Below are positions 33,853 to 39,504 of a stretch of 64,000 nt of DNA, in pieces. The notes under the pieces were generated by a model that was not told the origin of the DNA, did no database searches, and saw only the letters and a list, made by a program, of their open reading frames with translations. Source of the DNA: Halosegnis rubeus (lineage in GTDB: Archaea > Halobacteriota > Halobacteria > Halobacteriales > Haloarculaceae). Both the position numbers and the translations under genes were made by a program. The stretch lies in assembly GCF_009184545.1 (NCBI RefSeq), contig NZ_QJOW01000001.1, forward strand, positions 124,001 to 188,000, read 5' to 3'. How positions within the stretch are numbered: the first letter of the stretch is position 1; every line of letters begins with the position of its first letter.

Positions 33853-33900
33853 TTCCCACCGTGTGGGAAGCCCCGCCGTTCACGGCGGGGAGGATGTCAC
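33853..33900 (+). mobile_element. orphan IS200/IS605-type right end (reRNA/omegaRNA scaffold-like)
   Basis: Two adjacent perfect hairpins, TTCCCAC-CGT-GTGGGAA (33853-33869) and CCCCGCCG-TTCA-CGGCGGGG (33871-33890), are followed by AGGATGTCAC (33891-33900). This double hairpin plus AGGATGTCA is the familiar right end of haloarchaeal IS1341/IS605-group elements, transcribed as the sotRNA/reRNA that guides TnpB. No tnpB frame is present nearby, so it is an orphan end or a solo guide-RNA scaffold. Confidence 0.6.
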
Positions 33901-33940
33901 CTGACGACCCACACTGAGCGTCCAGTGTCTGTATTCCAGG

Positions 33941-33973
33941 TTCACCGATATATTTATAACTACATCGGTTGAA
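33941..33973 (+). promoter_or_regulatory. promoter with inverted repeat around the TATA box
   Basis: TTTATAA at 33953-33959 lies 27 bp before the ATG at 33983 and fits a leaderless start. It is flanked by TTCACCGAT (33941-33949) and ATCGGTTGAA (33964-33973), an inverted repeat with one bulged base. This is a natural position for autorepression by the HTH protein encoded downstream. Confidence 0.5.
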
Positions 33974-33982
33974 TTGGAATAT

Positions 33983-35644
33983 ATGAGAGAAGCGGAGCTA
34001 CGGGTTATCGACTGTTTGCGGGATCTGTCCTACTCTGTTGGCGAATTAGCCGATGCAATCGATAAGAGTCAGAGCTGGACGTCGGAGGTCGTTGGCGACC
34101 TCGAAAACGCCCATCTTGTAGACCGAACTGACGGCGTCCAACTGGCCCCCACATACGAAGCATCACTGCTTGCCGAACTCCTCGACCGCTACGCACTCGA
34201 GAACGTGCTGATCGGGACGAAAGAGGACATTTTGGGTGCGCTGCTCGACGGTCCGAAGACGATTTCGGAGTTACAAACACAGGGGTTCGCCAAGTCCACG
34301 CTCTACAAGCATTTGAACGAGATCCAGGAGACGGGTGCGATCGCACACACGGACGACGGGTATGCTATCACCGATGACACGCTTCGGTCGTTCCTCGAAG
34401 CGAGAACCCGAACGACACCGTTCGAAACCGAATACCGCGCGAACGGCGACCGACTGGTCGCAACGAGCAAGGCCAACATCGATGGGACACCGACTGCGTT
34501 CTCGGCGTTCACTCGCTACGGTGTTGAGTATCACCCAGCGAAGACCTACGTCTATCAGGGTGATCGGTCGCTGGGACTCGAGGCGGTTCTGATCCATGCG
34601 GTGACCGTCGCTGAGAACAAGAAACAGATGGCGATGGCTGGCGTATTCTATCTGACCCACAGCGCGACCCTCAACGCCAGCGACCTGTGGCGGCTCGCAA
34701 ACAGGTGGGAGTGCGTCGAAAAATGGGCAGATCTCTTTGCATACATCGACCAGCGGGAGGTCCACCGCGATGAGCTCTTTCTCCCGTGGGAGGAATTCAT
34801 CGATCTCGCGAACGACTATGGGGTCTATCCGCGCGGCCAACATCCAGAAGATAGCCTTCGACGGGGGCTCGAAGAGCTTGGCGACCACCTGGAGACGCCT
34901 GTCGACGTGTATCTTCTCGGAGGCGGCAACCTCATTCTACGTGGGTTGAAAGATTCGACGAAAGACGTCGACATCGTCGTTGAGGACGGACAGACGTTCT
35001 TTGCACTCGCCGAATCGCTTCAGGACCTGGGATACGAGGAGCGTAGTGACTTGGAAGCGGCATACAACCAGCTTGATCCCAGTATTGTGCTGGAGAAAGA
35101 AGGGTTTCCGCGCTGGGATATTTTCCTGGAGGCGGTCGCCGGCCAGCTCCAGCTGACGCCGGCGATGATCGAGCGGTGTGACCAGTCATTCGAGTACGGC
35201 AATCTTCACGTACATCTGCTCTCGCTGACCGATATCTTCGTGTTCAAATCGATTACGGAACGCGAAGGCGATCTTGAAGATGCCGCACTGATCGCCAGAC
35301 AAGCCGACCTCGACTGGGAGAGCATCTTCCAAGAGATCAAGACCCAAGAAGATCGCACTGGCCAATTCTTCTCGTTTGCTGTGCTCGATACGCTCGATGT
35401 CCTCGACGAGCGGCATAATATCGTCTCCCCAATCACGGACCGGCTCGTCTCGTACTGTCTCGAGAACGCGCTCCTCGTCTCGCTGGATGCCCCGAAAACA
35501 ATCGAAGACCTCCGAGAAGAGCTGGATTTTCCCGATCACCAGATCTACAACAAACTCCGAAAGCTCGAAGAGGAAGGACAGATCACCGTCGATCGTAGCG
35601 GTCGGCTCAATACGTACCAGCGAGCTGACTCAACTGACCGTTGA
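33983..35644 (+). CDS. multi-wHTH protein fused to a nucleotidyltransferase domain
   Basis: A 553-residue protein. It has winged-helix domains at about 1-65 (SVGELADAIDKSQSWTSEVV), 75-140 (TISELQTQGFAKSTLYKHLN) and 495-550 (TIEDLREELDFPDHQIYNKL). The middle holds a polymerase-beta-type nucleotidyltransferase motif, LLGGGNLILRGLKDSTKDVD followed by IVV, i.e. GG..(x12)..DxD. The layout resembles a fused form of the HTH and nucleotidyltransferase pair at 35847-37213, and by family logic AbiE/MenT-like toxin-antitoxins. A TTG three codons upstream is an alternative start. Its TGA lies in a second IS605-end-like sequence. Confidence 0.72.
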   Translation: MREAELRVIDCLRDLSYSVGELADAIDKSQSWTSEVVGDLENAHLVDRTDGVQLAPTYEASLLAELLDRYALENVLIGTKEDILGALLDGPKTISELQTQGFAKSTLYKHLNEIQETGAIAHTDDGYAITDDTLRSFLEARTRTTPFETEYRANGDRLVATSKANIDGTPTAFSAFTRYGVEYHPAKTYVYQGDRSLGLEAVLIHAVTVAENKKQMAMAGVFYLTHSATLNASDLWRLANRWECVEKWADLFAYIDQREVHRDELFLPWEEFIDLANDYGVYPRGQHPEDSLRRGLEELGDHLETPVDVYLLGGGNLILRGLKDSTKDVDIVVEDGQTFFALAESLQDLGYEERSDLEAAYNQLDPSIVLEKEGFPRWDIFLEAVAGQLQLTPAMIERCDQSFEYGNLHVHLLSLTDIFVFKSITEREGDLEDAALIARQADLDWESIFQEIKTQEDRTGQFFSFAVLDTLDVLDERHNIVSPITDRLVSYCLENALLVSLDAPKTIEDLREELDFPDHQIYNKLRKLEEEGQITVDRSGRLNTYQRADSTDR

Positions 35645-35661
35645 CACCCTCCCCTCGGCGG
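35641..35661 (-). mobile_element. degenerate inverted copy of the IS605-type right-end terminus
   Basis: TTGACACCCTCCCC followed by TCGGCGGG reads, on the opposite strand, as the GGCGGGGAGGATGTCA-like terminus with changes. It is inverted relative to the intact right end at 33853-33900, so the fused HTH/nucleotidyltransferase gene lies between two inverted end-like sequences. The match is short and imperfect. Confidence 0.4.
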
Positions 35662-35673
35662 GCGCTGATAAAC

Positions 35674-35715
35674 TTAACCAACAAATACCGATCAATCGTC
35701 TCCTCTGTTGGTTAA
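35674..35715. repeat. 10-bp inverted repeat with 22-bp spacer
   Basis: TTAACCAACA (35674-35683) and TGTTGGTTAA (35706-35715) are exact inverse complements. They lie 30 bp after the fused gene and 130 bp before the next start. A terminator, an operator of the second module, or an insertion-sequence remnant are all possible. Confidence 0.45.
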
Positions 35716-35820
35716 TTCCTCTCTGCTCGAATGCTGCGCCGGATCGGACTACCGGAGCTAAGGATAGTATATCTGTATAGCGATAACGTCATGGGAAATA
35801 CGGGGGACAAGACTAATACT

Positions 35821-35845
35821 GTTAGATACGATACCGATAACTAAC
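35821..35845 (+). promoter_or_regulatory. inverted repeat just upstream of the split TA-like pair
   Basis: GTTAG (35821-35825) and CTAAC (35841-35845) flank an AT-rich spacer immediately before the ATG at 35847, and a TATA-like TAATACT lies at about 35814-35820. As with the fused gene, a short inverted repeat at the start fits autoregulation. Confidence 0.35.
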
Positions 35846-35846
35846 G

Positions 35847-36521
35847 ATGATGGAGTACGTCGACGAGACCGCGGCGAAGATCATGGTCGCGGCCCGGCCG
35901 GGTGACTCGATCCGGCGAATCGCCCAGAAGATCGACGGCTCCTACTCGTGGGTCTACGACTGGATCGAGCGGTTGGAGGACGCAGGCTTCATCCGGCGTG
36001 AGGACGGCATCTACATCGAGAAGTACGCTGTCAGGGATCGCTACTACGATCTCGTCGCGGCCATCTCTCGCGCTGTTCCCCCCTCGATCGACGACGCCTA
36101 CGTCATTCCGCACTTCGCCGGGATGCCCTTTGCGTACACGAAAATCGACGCCGTCTACGTCTGGACCCACGGCGGCTATCAGATTGCCCGCGGCCACGAC
36201 GATTATCCGATCTTTATCCAGGTCGCCGACCAGGACGTCGAACGGTGGACGGCGTTCTTCGATGAGTTCGGGATTCCGAGCCGGATCGAAGAGCGGCCGG
36301 ACGCGACCGACTCCGACGCGGCCGTCTCGTACGTGTTGTTCCCGACGAGTGGGGAAATCACTCGCGAGTGGGTTGACGGCAATCCGGTTATTCCGTTGGA
36401 TGAGGCAATCGAGCACATGTTGGAGTACCGGGTGAACTACGAGCCGGCGTTGGAGATGATCGCCGACGAGTACGACCGTGATATTGACGCGTCCCACGAG
36501 GATCCGCGTCTCAATGCATGA
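35847..36521 (+). CDS. winged-helix protein, putative antitoxin-like partner
   Basis: A 224-residue protein starting MMEYVDETAAKIMVAARPGD. Residues 15-60 form a winged-helix (SIRRIAQKIDGSYSWVYDWI, ERLEDAGFIRREDG). The remaining part is an alpha/beta domain (IPHFAGMPFAYTKIDAVYVW) resembling the centre of the fused protein at 33983. A second ATG follows immediately. The stop overlaps the nucleotidyltransferase gene as ATGA. The order, regulator then nucleotidyltransferase, parallels AbiEi-AbiEii type IV toxin-antitoxins, though I do not claim membership of that family. Confidence 0.7.
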   Translation: MMEYVDETAAKIMVAARPGDSIRRIAQKIDGSYSWVYDWIERLEDAGFIRREDGIYIEKYAVRDRYYDLVAAISRAVPPSIDDAYVIPHFAGMPFAYTKIDAVYVWTHGGYQIARGHDDYPIFIQVADQDVERWTAFFDEFGIPSRIEERPDATDSDAAVSYVLFPTSGEITREWVDGNPVIPLDEAIEHMLEYRVNYEPALEMIADEYDRDIDASHEDPRLNA

Positions 36522-37213
36522 GCCTCGGTGAACGCGAAGATGAATTGCTGGATACGCTGGAGGCAGTCATTGACGCTGACCTGCCGTACGTGCTCGTCGG
36601 TGGGTGGGCAATCGCGGCGTTCAATCAACGCTTCACCACGGACGTCGACGTCGTCATCCTGGCACAAGCGGTCGACGACTACACCGATTTTCTCACCGAC
36701 CACGGCTACGAGAAAACGGCCGATGTCGAGCGAAACGAACTCTACAAGGGCCGGACTATCCGGTTTACGAAAGATATCGGGAATCCGGTTCAGTTCGACG
36801 CGATGGTGGACGCGCTGGGCTGTCGCCAGACGGAAGCTGAATGGTCGTATCGTTATCTGGCCCAGCACTCTGTCACTGAGGAACTACGAACCGGCCGCCC
36901 GGTAACAGCCAGGATTCCGGAACGGGAGCTGCTGTTTGCCGTGAAACTTCACAGTGGCCGCAAGGCAGACTCCCGGGATCTGGTGGTGCTTGCTGCTGGC
37001 GCGGATTTCAACCGGATCGCGACTCATCTGCATCGCGGGGAGTCCGAGAAGCTCGCTGGTCGCATCGAGACTGTCCTCGACCGACTCACGTCGGAGGATT
37101 TCGCGGACGCATTCAAAGGTGTCTTCGAACAGCAAACGGTTCCCGAACAGGATATTGATGCCGTCGTCAAGTTCCTTCGTGACCAGCAGCGCCGAATCGA
37201 TTCTGAATCATAA
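36518..37213 (+). CDS. nucleotidyltransferase, putative toxin-like (AbiEii/MenT-type fold)
   Basis: A 231-residue protein whose N-terminal half holds PYVLVGGWAIAAFNQRFTTD followed by VDVVI, the GG..(x12)..DxD motif of the polymerase-beta nucleotidyltransferase superfamily. A downstream helical region contains RELLFAVKLHSGRKADSRDL, with the KL...R..D pattern seen in AbiEii-type proteins. By analogy it may transfer nucleotides to tRNA or protein targets and inhibit growth. It overlaps the wHTH gene by 4 bp. Whether it is toxic, and the partner relation, are inferences. Confidence 0.72.
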   Translation: MSLGEREDELLDTLEAVIDADLPYVLVGGWAIAAFNQRFTTDVDVVILAQAVDDYTDFLTDHGYEKTADVERNELYKGRTIRFTKDIGNPVQFDAMVDALGCRQTEAEWSYRYLAQHSVTEELRTGRPVTARIPERELLFAVKLHSGRKADSRDLVVLAAGADFNRIATHLHRGESEKLAGRIETVLDRLTSEDFADAFKGVFEQQTVPEQDIDAVVKFLRDQQRRIDSES

Positions 37214-37338
37214 CCTCGAGTGTCGGTGGACTATGTCTTGGGGTCGATCGAAACACGCAGGGTCGGACGCCGAACGAATTAACGAACAGTGTGGACAAAG
37301 TACCTCCAGGCGTTGGTTAACAGCCAGGGAAGGCGTGT

Positions 37339-38157
37339 TCACCCCTCGGCGACTGTCCCGATGATCTTCTGCGCGGTCGAGCTGATCCGGCCGAGACGCT
37401 CCTGGATGCCTGCCGCATCGCCGTCCTGCCACGCGGCGAGGTAGAACGCTGACCCGCTCGTATCCAGGTCGAAAATACCGCCCGACGATGTACGCGACGG
37501 CTTCGACCTCGCGTTTCGCGTGCTCTGGTTCGTCGCCGACGTCGAAATGCAACAGCACGTGGGCGTACTCGTGAATCAGTGTCACTGCGAGGTCGGCCTG
37601 ATTCGAGCGGCTTTCGCCTCAACGACAGGGCGGTCGTTGTCTCCACTCCGATGTTTACAGATCTTTTCGCGTCGCTATGCTCCCATTCGGCAGCGTCGAC
37701 GGTCTCCACAATCACGCCGAGGTCATCAGCAGTATCCCTGAGTGCGGGCACCAACCCTTCGCCGTCCCCAGTGGCCTCGGTTTCGAGTTCGGGAAGCGGC
37801 TCGCCCTCAGTCTGGGGGACATCGAACACCGGCGCGGGTTTGAACCCGACCAGGCCCTCGGACCACTCCCCGGGCGACGTCTCGTCGTACTCACCGTTCT
37901 GCCTTCGTGGTAGCTCGGCGAGCTCTCGCACTCCGGGCACTGCTTCGTGATGATCGGCGCACAGATCCAAATGGCCGATTCCCCTTCTGTGCGTGGCGGT
38001 CGAACTCCTCCTGCCACGTTCGGTAGCCCGCGACGCGCGTCGCCTCGGGACACTGCCGCTTGATGATGAGCGTGTTGCGGTAAGAGGAGTGGTGGTTTGG
38101 GAGGGAGCCCGAAAAATGCGGGCTCGTGGGTAATCGTCCGTAGTACTGATTGTACAT
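37339..38157 (-). pseudogene. broken ArdC-like antirestriction/zincin protein
   Basis: Pieces of one haloarchaeal ArdC-like protein lie in different frames. SSYRNTLIIKRQCPEATRVA and GYRTWQEEFDRHAQKG are near 38,000-38,110; AIWICAPIITKQCPECESSP near 37,950; EWSEGLVGFKPAPVFDVPQT near 37,840. The metallopeptidase motif region VTLIHEYAHVLLHFDV (HExxH) is near 37,580 and the end RISSTAQKIIGTVAEG at 37,340. At least three frameshifts separate them. Intact relatives combine an N-terminal ssDNA-binding domain with a zincin domain and protect incoming plasmids from restriction. Confidence 0.75.
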
Positions 38158-38443
38158 CTCTAATTGCTCTGTGAGTCTTCTTTGCTGGTGTCTCCACCGG
38201 TGAGCCGTCGTTCCCTGCCTGTTCTGTAGTGGTGCAGGTGTGTTTCTCTACGGGTCTCTCGGTCGTTGTTGTAGGGTGTGAGACGTGTCCTACGTCGGGA
38301 CGGCTGATGGATCAACCGATGTGATTGTACAGTCCAAGCGACTGGCCTCGTTTAGCCGCGCTTATGCTTCGATCGCTTGCGACGTTTCGCCTGGGTCATC
38401 TGTAGCCATCTTCTTGTGTGCGTGAGAAAACGGTCTACGCACG
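38158..38443. other. 286-bp stretch without a supported gene
   Basis: Between the ArdC-like remnant and the gene at 38444. It contains short open frames without recognisable features. The 5' end of the broken gene may extend into it. No hairpin or promoter stands out except a weak AT-rich area near 38330. Confidence 0.4.
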
Positions 38444-39232
38444 ATGGAACTGCATATGGCCCGCTGGGTACTCGAACTCTTTGCGACCAGTCACACTGAC
38501 CGCACTGGGGCTGTAGCGACTCCCCGCCCGATTACAGGCGAGTTTTCGACCCAGCCCGATGTGGATACTCCCGATGGGTCACCAGCCACCGACACCGCAC
38601 CGTCGGAGGTCGTTGTCTCGCCAGCAGAAGCGCTGGATTACTATGCGCTCAACTTTGGACAGGTCCCAACTCGTGTGTGGAGTCAGCTACGTGATCGAAG
38701 CAAGACTGCCGTCCGGAAGAATCGTCGACAGGCCGAAGCAACTCTCGCCGAAGAGCGTGGTCATGGCGTGGCTGGGTTCCAACATACTGTGTATCCGGCC
38801 GCGCCGACCACACTCACGGCGCTCACGGCCACGCATATGGCACAGTGGATTGTCCACGTGCTGAACACATTCCCCCCGCGTGAGACACTGAATCCGTTGC
38901 GCGCAACGGAGTACACACGGGCGGAGTTTGATGCGCTGTCGGCCGACGCCCAAGACGAGATTATGGACTGTTGGACGCCTCGCCAACGGCAATTCTTCGA
39001 TGAGCCAGCGACCGATAAGCCGACGCCTGTTGAGCTGTGTGATTACTACTTCACTGAGTTTCACGAGTTTTCGCATACTGAATGGGGAGCGCTTCGAAAT
39101 CGTAGTCGTGAGGCTGTTCGCAAGAACACGTGGCAGGTTGGCAAGAAGTTCCAGTCGTTGCGTGACCAGTCGTATCTCGACGTGAGTGTTGCGACGTTTC
39201 CACTGCCTCAGCGATCACTTACGCTGGCGTGA
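38444..39232 (+). CDS. internally duplicated protein of unknown function
   Basis: A 262-residue protein made of two copies of one unit. Unit 1 (about residues 5-105) starts MARWVLELFATS and ends with DYYALNFGQVPTRVWSQLRD then RSKTAVRKNRRQAE. Unit 2 (about 132-240) starts MAQWIVHVLNTF and ends with DYYFTEFHEFSHTEWGALRN then RSREAVRKNTWQVGK. The conserved core is DYYxxxF..(V/S)xxxWxxLRxRSxxAVRKNxxQ, with basic ends that could bind nucleic acid. A second ATG is four codons in. No family is recognised; it is probably a plasmid or provirus protein. Confidence 0.6.
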   Translation: MELHMARWVLELFATSHTDRTGAVATPRPITGEFSTQPDVDTPDGSPATDTAPSEVVVSPAEALDYYALNFGQVPTRVWSQLRDRSKTAVRKNRRQAEATLAEERGHGVAGFQHTVYPAAPTTLTALTATHMAQWIVHVLNTFPPRETLNPLRATEYTRAEFDALSADAQDEIMDCWTPRQRQFFDEPATDKPTPVELCDYYFTEFHEFSHTEWGALRNRSREAVRKNTWQVGKKFQSLRDQSYLDVSVATFPLPQRSLTLA

Positions 39233-39504
39233 GTGGTTTCGGGATGTGCAATTCTCGTCTAGACACTGCTGGATATTAGCTCGGTGGCCAGTTGGGCTGC
39301 TTTCTGTCCTTTAGATTCAGTTTGCTGGTTCGCCGTAGGACCACCTCCGTTTGCTGAGTATCAGTTGTTACCATCGCCCGCTGCAGACTCAGCACTGATA
39401 GTAGCTGCATCGGGGGCACAGGCGGGTGCTATCGCTGTCGGATGTAGCGTACGAAAGAAAAATCCAGTTTGGTAAACCGGTGAGGTCCGGTTAGTTAGCT
39501 CTCG
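39233..39504. other. 272-bp stretch without a supported gene
   Basis: Lies between the duplicated-unit gene and the end of the surface glycoprotein gene. A 63-codon frame at 39284-39475 has an unusual non-acidic composition (Cys- and Ala-rich), no promoter and no family resemblance. I see nothing else. Confidence 0.35.

Noticed and set aside
39284-39475. 63-codon frame between the duplicated protein and the S-layer-type gene
   Set aside because: Cys- and Ala-rich, not acidic, no promoter and no recognisable feature.
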